Below are positions 20,023 to 31,800 of a stretch of DNA of 64,000 nucleotides, in pieces. The first letter of the stretch is position 1. Every line of letters begins with the position of its first letter. The stretch lies in NCBI GenBank assembly GCA_021014325.1, contig CM037476.1:12436827-12500826 (forward strand), read 5' to 3'. The position numbers were made by a program, and so were the translations under genes. The notes beneath the pieces were generated by a model. The model was not told the origin of the DNA. It saw only the letters and a program-made list of their open reading frames with translations, and did not search any database. This DNA comes from Plazaster borealis. Taxonomy: Eukaryota; Echinodermata; Asteroidea; Forcipulatida; Labidiasteridae.

Positions 20023-20609
20023 TATTATTTTTTTGTCAGACGATGTTCTCTTGTCGATACCAAGATTGGGAAATGGGTGGGTCGTCGTTAGCTCGTTGCA
20101 TTTTGCATTGAACCAGTAGTGACCCCGATACGTTTTTAGGCGGTGGATCCTGTGGGTCGTTGCATGTGGGTGCCTCATGGGGGTGTCACCAAGACCTCCC
20201 CCTCCTTTTACCAGCACAGACAGTAACCGGGAAGGTCAAAGTGTAAGACTTGAGTTGTACATATTTTAGATAATACACTGTTTAGTTCTACTACCATATT
20301 AAAATAAAGTAAGATCAGCTAAGAATTTCTTGAAGAAATTCTATATTTTTCGACTAAAACAACGGGTATCAATATCACCCCCTTTGTCAAGAATGTACAA
20401 TTCCAGTAGTTTTGTGATCGTCTGCTAGGTTTTGATCGTACAACAAAGACCAGAGGGGTCGAGTAAACACGAAAGGTCAACATGCTTGTAGTATTGCGGC
20501 ATAACTAAAAATTTCCCAACAATATTGTGTATTTTGTGATAAAAGCAAGAGCTTTGGTATATAGGTCAAGTTGTTGATGAAAAAAATATTTTGATAATGG
20601 GCCATTTAA

Positions 20610-20931
20610 AGGCCCTGTACACTATTGGTAATATCGAAAAACACAATGTTCACAGATTCACACATAACTTACATGCTTTAAAGTAAGTAATGGTAAGAAG
20701 GGTTCCTTAAAATATTTCTGCCTAAAATGCTATCGTTTCTGAGAAATGAGTAAAACAATAGTTTTTATCACGCGCAAAACAGAAAACACAATAAGGTCTC
20801 TTTTCACTATTTTCTCGTGACCTCGATGACCAATTAAGCTCAAACTTTCACAGGTTTGTTTGTTCATGCATATGTTGAATCACACGAAATGGACACTGAT
20901 TTTGAGCTGTTGCCAAAAGTGTACAATACCT
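20610..20931. mobile_element. TTAA family-4 element upstream of GST B
   Basis: TTAA at 20606-20609 and 20932-20935 brackets AGGCCCTGTACACTATTGG ... AAAAGTGTACAATACC. The paralogous region at about 33869 has the empty site CCATTTAAATTTCTG with one TTAA. This confirms the target duplication. Confidence 0.85.
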
Positions 20932-21264
20932 TTAAACTTTTGCTCCTGACGGCTTTGGCAGCCATTTTTCAGAATGCCACCTTAAGCCATTTTTGCCTGT
21001 ATTTTACATGCATGACCTTCTAAAATTTGCGCAACCATAAGGCTAAAATGTTGTTTAATTAGTCTGCATAGGTATAGGTAACCATTAATGAGTGACTACA
21101 CACTTTATAGAGATAGAGGGTAAGTTTATTTGAAACAGCCATCTTTAAAAATGGTCGCCATGACCATTAATCATAAGGTACTACAAATCCATATATTAAA
21201 CCGGGATCCTAAAAATGCCGTTTTCTAACACTCAGATGTGTAAGCAAATAGGCCTATTATATTA

Positions 21265-24155
21265 TCTCTTTATAAATAGCCGAATGGTGTGTGTGTGTGT
21301 GTGTATGTATGTTATTGGATCTCCTCCCTGGATACCGCATCAAACCTCGCCAAATTTACACGGAAGAAAGGAGTTGACTTCGTCTTGACACTCATCTATT
21401 TTTGAACATAATCCGTTCAGAATTGACAGATTTATGAGCAAAAAAAACACCAAAATGTGCGCGCCGTTTTCACTGTTGCTATGGGCAGCGCGCGCGTACA
21501 GTGCAAGCAAAGAACTGTTGCTATGGGCCGCGCGCGCGTGCAGTGCAAGCAAAGAACAATGCCAACGCACGGGATCACGGGGAACGGAGCCAGGCACGGA
21601 GGCGCGGGTTAGAGCACGTGGGACGGGGAGAGGAAGGGGCAGGGGGACGGGGGAACGGCACCTTTTTTTTACGGAGGCACGAGGGCATCCCCTCCCAACA
21701 CGCAGCTCCATTTTTTCAGGACATGCATCCATCCTCAAGCAAATTATGACAAACTGAATAAAACACGCCTTAAAAGTTTACGCATGGGGACATTAATTTT
21801 TTATTTTAAACCTCCCGGCATCTACACCTCTTTTGTTAATGAACGGGACGGGAACGAAATTAATTCGACTGACAAGCAATACAAAACAGGGAAAAAACGG
21901 GACGAGAAAATAATGAACAGGACAGAAAAATTTAACGGGAAAAATAATACGGGAAAGGAAAAAAGAAAAGGGACTAATAAATGATACGGGACAGGAAAAT
22001 AATAAACTGAACGGGAAAAAAATAAACAAACAGTGACAGGGTAATTTGTATTGTGACATCACACTTTGCTTAGCAGATTGATACAAAGTTAAGATCAATC
22101 TTAGTGCTTTGTGAAATCGGAACAGTGCGGAACTCTAGCGGGACCCGCTAATTTTAAACTGTTTTATCTTATTATTACGCTAGCACGTTTAACCAGATGG
22201 GTTTTAAATTTCTAAAAGTCTTTGGCTTATTATTGGCTTATTTTGTAAGTTTCAAAACACAAACACAATATTTCAATTTCAAACTGATTTTATTATTACG
22301 CTAGCACGTTTAACAGATGGGTTTTAAATTTCTTAAAGTCTTTGGCTTATTGGCTTATTCTTTAAGTTTCAACATTAACGATATTTTGACACTTCCGCAG
22401 TCACTTTCATTGGCGAAACATTACAGATTTCCAATAAAGCAATTTGATGGGTGTTTCCTGAATATTGTTTTTTTTATTTTATAAAAGTGACAGTTCGGAA
22501 GAAAGGAGTTCACTTCGTCTTGACACTCATCTATTTTTGAACATAATCCGTTCAGAATTGACAGATTATGAGCAAAAAAATACCAAAGTGTATGGGTTTT
22601 TGCGCGCCGTTTTCACTGTTGCTATGGGCCGCGCGCGCGTACAGTGCAAGCAAAGAACTGTTGCTATGAGCTGCGTGCGCGTACAGTGCAAGCAAAGAAC
22701 AATGCCAACGCACGGGATCACGGGAAACGGAGGCAGGCACGGAGGCGCGGGTTTAGAGCACGTGGGACGGGGAGAGGAAGGGGCAGGGGGACGGGGGAAC
22801 GGCACCTTTTAGTTTTTACGGAGGGACGAGGGCATCCCCCCAACACGCATGCGGCTCCATTTTTTCAGGACATGCATCCATCCTCAAGCAAATTATGACA
22901 AACTGAATAAAACACGCCTTAACAGTTTACGCATGCTTGGGGACATTATTTTTTTATTTTAAACCTCGCGGCATCTACACCTCTATTATTATCCCCCCTC
23001 CCCCTACACACGATTTTCTTTGTAATTCGGAACCAAAGGGAAGCAAATTGTGACAAACTGAATAAAACACGCCTTAGAAATGCCAGGAACCAAATAATAT
23101 GGCAAACTGAATAAAACACGCCTTAGAAATGCCAGGAACCAAATAATATGACAAACTGAATAAAACACGCCTTAGAAATGCCAGGAACCAAATAATATGA
23201 CAAACTGAATAAAACACACCTTAAAAAGTTACGCTAACAAGTAGATAAAACACAAACACAATAAGTTTCAAACTATTTAAAAAAAATATTATTACGCACG
23301 CACGTTTAACCAGATGGGATTTAAATTTCTTAGAGTCTTTGACTTTTTTTAAATTTCAAACTGGTTTTTTTGTGTATTATGACACGGAAGAAAGGAGCTG
23401 ACTTCATCTTGACCCTAATCTATTTTTGAACAAAATCCGTTCAAAATTGACCGAGTTATGGGCAAAAAACACCAACATTTATGTTTTTTCGCGTTTTCAC
23501 TGTTGCTATGGGCCGCGCGCGCGTAGAGTGAAGCAAAGAGCAATGCCAACGCACGGGATCACTGGGAACGGAGACGGGCACGGAGGCGCGGGTTAGAGCA
23601 CGTGGGACGGGGAGAGGAAAGGGGAGGGGTAACGCATCACCCCTTGCACTATGATCAGATCATCAACAGTGCACATTGTTATGCGTAGCAGGTATTCAGG
23701 TGTGCTGACTGCCCAGTTTACCTGTCTAGCGGGATCCGCAGTACAGGAATTTGCACAAAACAAAGAACATTGCAAAAACGCGTACAAGTGCGCAAACGGG
23801 GGATAATGAACGGGACGGGAACAAAATTAATTCGACTGACAAATAATACAAAACGGGAAAAAAAGGGACGAGAAAATAATGAACAGGACGGACAAAATTA
23901 ACGGGGCTGGGGAAATAATACGGGAAAGGAAAAAAGAAAAGGGACTAATAAATGATACGGAAAAGGAAAATAATAAACTGAACGGGGAAAAAATAAACGA
24001 AACGGGGTACAAATAGGGACAGGGTAATTTGTATTGTGACATCACACTTTGCTTAGCAATTATGATTCAAAGTTAAGATCAATCTTAGTGCTTTGTGAAA
24101 TCGGAACAGCGCGGAACTCTAGCGGGACCCGCGCATAGCGCGGGTTTCCCGCTAG
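21265..24155 (+). mobile_element. Helitron-like non-autonomous element
   Basis: The element starts with TC (TCTCTTTATAAATAGCCG) after an A and ends CTAG before a T. A perfect 7-bp GC-rich hairpin (24128-24144) lies 11 nt from the end, and there are no terminal inverted repeats. This is the Helitron signature. Paralogous upstream regions of C and D lack it (CTATATGAGTATAATT near 30890). Internally it has three diverged units beginning near 21359, 22493 and 23383, which share GGAAGAAAGGAG, TGTTGCTATGGGC and CACGGGATCAC. No Rep/helicase frame is present. Confidence 0.75.
23040..23235. repeat. Minisatellite inside the Helitron-like element
   Basis: About four copies of a unit of roughly 49 bp contain ACTGAATAAAACACGCCTTA and TGCCAGGAACCAAATAATAT. 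Single copies of the first phrase appear in the other two units near 21751 and 22900. Confidence 0.8.
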
Positions 24156-25072
24156 TGAGTATAATTAAAAGTTCATTTAACAGTGGTAATTTTTGTATTA
24201 AGGTAGCCATTTTTAAAATAGCACCCAATGGACTATCTTTCTCAAATCATGCAACAATAGCTATTTCATTTGCAGAAAGTAGTGTCTTAATAATTAGCAG
24301 AAATGTAGAACTTCAGGTTATTTTGTGATGTGACTTACGTAACGAGGAAAGAATTGTCGTGCATAAAGACTGCGGTATAGTTCAGCTAATAAAATCTTTC
24401 AAAAAGCGATGTAGCCCATCATCGTATTTTGAAAGATTTTCGTAGCTGAACTACCGCGGTTAATTTTGACCACGATAGTCTAATTTTAGGCCTATATAAC
24501 AGAGTCTACTTCCATATAATCTAATGATGATACCAACAAAATCTTGCGTCGTTTTGTGATTAATTTCGCAAAGGCCAATGAAAGTCATACTGATGCTGTT
24601 GCTGTTGTTGTTGTCTTATTATTTATTATCCAATGCGTGTTTATTCAAGCTATTTATGTATATTTGGAAGTAAACATGTATTGGTTTCATTAAGATAATA
24701 CACAACGTTGTTAATTGTTAGTAAATATATATCTATTTTTTAAATGTACTTATTTATAGGGTAGGTCTATACTTTGTTGGCCATTCCAAGTTGCTGTTCT
24801 TGTGCCGATGTGTAATGTTTTAGCTCAGATTGTCCCTCTCGTTTCTGTTTGATAGTACTTTTTATTGAATAGCTTTTTGTTCCCTATAATGCTGTCATAT
24901 TAATTCATGTTTTCTTTTACTGCTATGTTTATAAAAATGTGGACAATACATGCATATCTACCTACCTAATTTGGAAATAGTTTACACTAGTAAGAATTAT
25001 GAACTCTCACCCAGTTACTGCACGCTCACGGCTCCCTCCGTATCATGGAGGGCGCTCGCACGTGCTGCGACT
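24156..25072. other. Region between GST B upstream sequence and GST C
   Basis: It is paralogous to about 30890-32140 and 34170-35090, so it belongs to the duplicated gene block. It includes an imperfect hairpin at 24370-24460 (GTTCAGCTAATAAAATCTTT and AAGATTTTCGTAGCTGAACT) that recurs in the paralogue near 34390-34460. No gene is seen. Confidence 0.5.
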
Positions 25073-25274
25073 CAGAGCTGTGTATTGACAGAGTTGCGAC
25101 ATGGAGGGACCAGCTTTCTCCGGTCACGTGGTTGCTGGACGCCATTTTGTTCCCAAATGCAGCACAACCCAATGGGCAGACTAGTCTGGCACCCTGTATT
25201 CGCCAATGCATTTTTTTGGAGACAAAATGGCTTCTAATCGCAAGTTGTCGCAACTCTCTCAATACACGGCTCTG
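25073..25274. mobile_element. hAT-like element with clean 8-bp target duplication
   Basis: CAGAGCTGTGTATTGACAGA ... ACGGCTCTG is flanked by CTGCGACT at 25065-25072 and 25275-25282. The paralogous region near 35099 (GTGCTGCGCGACTGGCCGAG) lacks the element. Reading frames through it recur in every copy and are not genes. Confidence 0.9.
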
Positions 25275-25815
25275 CTGCGACTGGCTGAGAGTTAGGCCGT
25301 GTCCGAATTGGCGGCTACAGCTACGGCTAAGGCTATATAGATTTCCTCATTACCATACACTGAAGTATATGACGTCCTTAGCAACACCCTTAGCAACAGC
25401 CGTAGCCGTAGATTTAGCCGTTGCTCAAGACCGGTATCTGGCGTTATTCACGAGCCTCAAAGTGTGAAGTCAGATGTTCAGGCTAGCTGAGAGTTCACAG
25501 GCCCTTTACGAAATCACGGCTCGGGCTTGGGATCCGTCCACCTGATTGAAGCCCCGTATGGAATGCGCTTTAAAAAAAAAATAACTGACGTGGCTTAAGC
25601 TGAAGCCCCAAGTCGTAGTTTCAAAAAGGGCCACAATTCCATGAAAAAAACCACAGACCCGCCTTGATCACGACGACAGTGCCACTTATATCGGTAGACC
25701 TACTCAAAAATAACCTGTCATTTGAAATATTTAATTGTGTATGATTAAAATGAATGTAACTCGTTTGCTGTGTCCACCAGTCCAGTAATTCATTTGCTTA
25801 TGCTCGTTCAAGTCT

Positions 25816-28800
25816 TTAAAATAATTGTTCCTTTCTCGCAGTTAGATATTTTGATAGGCCTTCATCAGCAGAGATGCGAGCTTGAAGGGCTGCTAACTTG
25901 GAATATTTCTCTAAGTTCTTGTTGGGGTATTTCAGATTCTTCAGAGTTTCCATTGCGGTGTGGAAATTCAGATCAGCAAGAGAGATCTGTCAACAAAAAT
26001 GAAACCAAAATACAATGTTCAATATTTAATACCCGGGACAGACAGCTTTGCCCTGGATCAGAGCTGTGTATTGAGAGAGTTGCGACATGGAGGGACCAGC
26101 TTTCTCCGGTCACGTGGTTGCTGGACGCCATTTTGTTCCCAAATGCAGCACAACCCAATGGGCAGACTAGTCTGGCACCCTGTATTCGCCAATGCATTTT
26201 TTGGAGACAAAATGGCTTCTAATCGCAAGTTGTCGCAACTCTCTCAATACACAGCTCTGCCCTGGATCACATTGATGCGCCCTCTATCGATTAGCTTAAA
26301 TATTGACATTAGTTTGAATATAAACCACAGTTCAGAAAATTGGCTCACATACAGAGCTAGGTGCCTGGCACATGATGTCATTATCATTATATAGGTCGGC
26401 ATAAAGTTTGTCTATTTTGTCAAAACCACAGCAGATAACTATTTAAAAGGGTCAGACATTAAAGGCCAATTTAAAAGAGCTGCTTAAGCACAAAAGTCAA
26501 CTAAGCACACTAAAGATTTTTACTGAGCAGAAAGAGGTTACCAGTCATAATACCATATAATGTGCTCACAAACCCGTTCCCTGCTTATATTTTGTTCTTA
26601 GCAGATATTTGTTAAGCAGCATTTTCTGATTAAGCAGCAGTATGAATTTGGTCCCAGGAGTGTTAACAAGTTGTGTTATAATGTTAATAAGTGAATGACA
26701 CACTTACCTTATCACCAACGAAGAACCCTTCCCCCTCTTTATTCTTGCACAGTGCATTTTCAAGAAACTTCAAATAACCATGTGCCTTTCCATCAAAGAT
26801 CTCCTTCTGTTTTGCTAACTAAGACAATAATAATATAGATCAAAAGAGACTGGCGTCAAAGATTAATTGTCAAAGTTGAAACTAAACAACGATGTCGCTA
26901 AAAGCGGACTGTACGTGTAGAGCAGATCAGATCAACATTGCGAGAGGCTGACGATAACCTCCTTTCCTATAATTCAACCGAGTTTAATATAACACTATGG
27001 TGGCACTGAAGGGACATCGCACATCGCAATTACCTTTGCAAATTTGCGATGTCGTTTAATGTCTTTGCAAATATTTGCAATGTTTGTAAATATTTGTAAT
27101 GTCGCAAATATCTTTGCAAAAATCTTGCAAATTACAATTGCGATGTCGCAAATATCTAAGTTTTGGTCTATTGGTAAGTTTATTTGAAGCAGCCATCTTA
27201 AAAAAAGAGGGTAAGTTTAATTGAAACAGCCATCTTTCAAAATGGCCGCCGCGGCCATGACCATTAATCAGAAGGTCCTACAAATCCATACGAAAGCGGG
27301 ATGCTGAAAATGCTGTTTTCTAACCACTCAGATGTGTGAGCAAATGTACATATAGGCCTATATGAGTACAATTTCAAGTTCTGTATTAAGGCTGCCATTT
27401 TTCAAAATGGCCGCAAATAACAACTGTTTGCAAAGATATTTTCAAAGAATATTTGCGACATCGTAAATATTTGCAAAAGATATTTGCGATGTGCGATGTC
27501 CCTTCAGGGCCACCATAAAACACAGTGGTGAAGATCAGCATTCAAACAACAGGCGACTACATTACACGAACATCTTCGAAACAAGGGGTCGCTGTTCGTG
27601 TAACAGGAACAGTCTCCCATAGGACACCTGTATAATAGTGTGGTCTGATGATGGGTTTAATAAAACAACTCTATTTTTGTCGTGTACGACGTTCTTTTTT
27701 ATAATGAAAGATAGAGTATTCTAACAAGTCTTCACCTTTAATAGATGTTAAATTTGCATCGGGGATAAAGAATATTGTTATTTGGTTTTACCCGTACACC
27801 AATGTGTGTAAAGCACTGTGTACTCAGTACTTTCCCCGAGTCCTGTGAAAAAAAAGTCTTCACCTGTTCTTCGTCTGGCATAAATATTGTCATGACAAGA
27901 GGAGTCCATAGATCGATCACTACGCCAACAACTTGGTCAATCAGTGCGGCCTCCCAATTGTTAGAGCCGTAATACCCTGAAAGACAAAGGAAATTAAAGT
28001 AAACTTGACTTATTATTAATTCAAATCAATATCGACCCATTTAACAACGCGCAAGGCACTCTTACACGCACATCTATAGTCGGGAGTCAAAATGTATAGG
28101 CTATAAAAACAGCCTCGCTACCATGGGCAGCGCGCCGTCAAGGCATTCTGGTGGGAACGAGGTTGGTACGGAAATGAATTGACTCCCAAAATGGCGGAAA
28201 TGGTAGACGAGCATTGTGCAGATCTAGAGGTACGTTCTGCTATGTGCAGGGGGGGGGGTGGGGCATTCTTAATTAGGTCAATCAATCAATGCGTTAGGAT
28301 GACCATGGAGGCTTCCGCCACAATTTTATTAGACCGGTGACTATAGGTGTTCATACACTGCAATCAAATATTGGTTACATTTTGACCAATGTTTTTTTTG
28401 CAAGGCAGTGATCTTTGGATGCTGAAATCTTCAGTTATAGATAGGCCTACATAGAAAACTCTCTATAGCCAGGGCCCGATTTCATAGAGCTGCTTAAGCA
28501 CAACAATAAGCTAAGCACAAAAATTAAGCTTGCCAGAATATAAGGTTACCAGCCAAAATACCATCTCACCAGTACCATTTGTGACTGCTATCCTGCTAAT
28601 TTCTGCTAAGCAGGAATTAGTTAAGCAGTATTTTCTTCTTATTCGGCAGCTCTATGAAACTGTGCCCAGGTAAGCGATGGTAGATACATACCAAACTCTC
28701 TAGCCAGGTAAGAAGCAATGGCTATGCTATCAACGAGTGGTTTCCCGTCTACATAAAATATAGGCAGTTGTGGAAGCGGTAGCTCTGCATTACAAAATCA

Positions 28801-31800
28801 AACAATAAGACAAAAATATTTCAGATAGTAAAGGGCCGTATACGTTTGGTAATGACTCTGAAAATTAATGGCAATAAAAACTTACTTGGTAAGAAGTACA
28901 GCAGCTTTGGATAGTCAAATGCATTTGGGGAAACTTTTCACTTCGAAGTACTGCGGTTATGGAAAAAGATATCACTTTTTATCCCCCAAAATTGCAGTAA
29001 CGTTACTGCAGTTAGTGTAGCCTATTCCAATTGCAGATTAGTCTTCCTGAGCGGGACATTACCACTCCAGATTTTCGGCAATATCTCAAAAACGCTACCA
29101 CCTTTTGAAATGAAATTATTACAGGCTAAAAATCTACAACTATATAGGATTGAAGAAAATAGTTGGTTCCAATTACCGAACGTACACAATCCCTTCAAAG
29201 GTATCACACAGGATTGGTAAGGATACAAAACATTGTTTAATTTTAGTCTGAAGTTCATACTAGAACCATTTTGTTTTGTAAAATGTGTCCCTCTGAAATG
29301 AACCCAAATGTTCACAGGTTTATTTATTTATTATGGTTGATCACACAAAATATGAACACTATCTTCGGCTATTTTGTGAGCGCTACCAATCCTGTATAAT
29401 ACCTTTGAGATATGATACACTCTATAGCAGGTTTTATTTACGGATTGTCTATTTACGTCACCCAGCCCCAATAAATTCGGAAGATGCTTACAGATTAATA
29501 TCGGCAATCGCGGATGGCTCGCCTTTTAAAAACTTATGCAGTCATAAACTTAAGCCGTCAGAAGTTTGATAAAACATATTTTGACCAGACTTGGAGAATA
29601 AATGACTAGCCCCCGAAAAGTTAGCTGTGGTACAAAGTTAACTCTGTGCCTGTAGAATTCAATCAAGAAAATGATTTGTTGATGGAGAGAATCACTTACT
29701 TTTCTTTAAAAGTGTTCCGTACTGTATATGTACCGTACATCTTCGAACTTCTTGCCGGCCAAACCTAAAAGCATGCGTATAACCTCTCCCCGAGCACGAC
29801 AATCAAAATATTCTAACTTGTAAGATGGCATTATTATTTGTTATAGTCAGAGTATTGTCGATGCCAAGATATGGTGATGGGTGGGTCGTCGTAAGCTCGG
29901 GCTATTTGTGTGAAAGAGCGCACGTTGCACTTTGCATCGACCCTGTTGTTTTTAGGCGGTGTGTGGGCCGTCAACGTAAGCTCGGGCTAAATGTGTGAAA
30001 TAAGACCATTGCATTTTGCATTGAACCAGTAGTGACCCCGATACGTTTTTAGGCGGTGGATCCTGTGGGTCGTTGCATGTGGGTGCCTCATGGGGGTGTC
30101 ACCAAGACCTCCCCCTCCTTTTACCAGCACAGACAGTAACCGTGAAGGTCAAAGATAAGACTTGAGTTGTACATATTTTAGATAATACACTGTTTAGTAT
30201 TATTACTATGTATATATTTTTAAAGGTAAGATCAGCTACGAATTTCTTGGAGAACCTAATTTAATTTTTTTCCACTCAAACAACGAGTATCAATATCACC
30301 CCCTTTGTCAAGAATATACAAGTCCAGTAGTTTTGTGATCGTCTGCTACGTTTTGATCGTGTTTGAACGCCAGTGGTCGGACCGAACAACAAAGACCAGA
30401 GCGGTTGATTAAACATGAAAGGTCATCATGATTAGGCCTATACCATGGAGGTAGAAATATAATTTTTATTGTATACGGCATAACTAAAAAAATTCCAACA
30501 ATAAGTGATAAAAGCAAGAGCTTTGGTATATAGGTGAAGTTGTTTATGGCAAAAACATTTTGATATTGGGCCATTTACATTTCTGCTCCTTACGGCTTAC
30601 GGTAAGCCATTTTTCCTGTATGTTACAAGCATAACCTTCTACAATGTACGCAATTATGAGGCTAAAGTGCTGTTTAATTAGTCTGCAATGGTGTAGGTAA
30701 CTATTAATGAGTGACTACACACTTTAGAGATAGAGGGTATAGTTTATTTGAAACAGCCATCTTTTAAAATGGCCGCCATGACCATTAATCATAAGGTCCT
30801 ACAAATCCATACGAAAGCGGGATGCTGAAAATGCTGTTTTCTAACCACTCAGATGTGTAAGCAAATATATAGGCCTATATGAGTATAATTTCAAGTTGAT
30901 TCAACAGACTGGTAATTTTGTATTAAGGCAGCCATTTTTCAAAATGGCCGCCAATGAACTATCTTTTTCTCTAATCATGCAACAATGGCTATTTCATTTG
31001 CATAAAGTAGTGTCTTAATATTAGCAGTAACGTAGAACTTCAGGTTATTTTGTGATGTGACCATAGTATTACGTAACGATGAACAAATTGTCGTGTACAG
31101 ACTGAAATTAGCCCATCATCGTTTTTTGAAAACATTTCAGCATAACACGGCCGTGAATTTTGACCACGATAGTCTAAAATTATAGGCCTACATAACATAA
31201 CAGAGTCTACTTCCGTATAATCTAATGACGATACCAAAAAATCTTACGTCGTTTTGATCAATTTCACAAAGGCCAATGAAAGTCATACCTGATGCTGTTG
31301 CTGTTGTTGTTATTTTATTATTTATTAACCAGTGCTTGTTTATTCAAGTTATTTATCTATATTTTGAAGTAAACATTTATTGGTTTCATTAAGATAATAC
31401 ACAACGTTGTAAATTGTTAGTAAATATATATCTGTTGTTTAAATGTATTTATAGGTTATACTTTGTTGGCCATTCCAAGTTGCTGTTCTTGTGCTGATGT
31501 GTAATGTTTTAGCTCAATTTGTCGCTCTCCTTTTAGTGTTTCTGGTTTATAGTACTTTTTATTTAAAGGTATCGTACACGTTTGGTATTTACTCAAAATA
31601 TATATTAGCATAAAAACTGACTTGGTAACGAGCAACAGAGAGCTGTTGATAGTATAAAACATTGTGAGAAACGACTCCCTCTGAAGTAACGTAGTTTTTG
31701 AGAAAGAGGTAATTTCTCACTAAAATAATAAAAGACTTCTAGCTAGAAGCCTTTCATTCCTATCTGAAAGCACACAAATTTGTGCAACAAGGGTGTTTTT

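Noticed and set aside
21434..21757. Arg/Gly-rich frames at 21340-21757 and 22465-22898
   Set aside because: The same GC-rich block recurs in all three internal units of the Helitron-like element with frame changes between copies, so selection on a protein is unlikely.
25026..25262. Repeated open frames reading RLVCPLGCAAFGNKMASSNH at 5929, 16502, 16894, 25026 and 25973
   Set aside because: They coincide with the hAT-like element with CAGAGC ends and 8-bp duplications. It is a miniature transposon, not a gene family.
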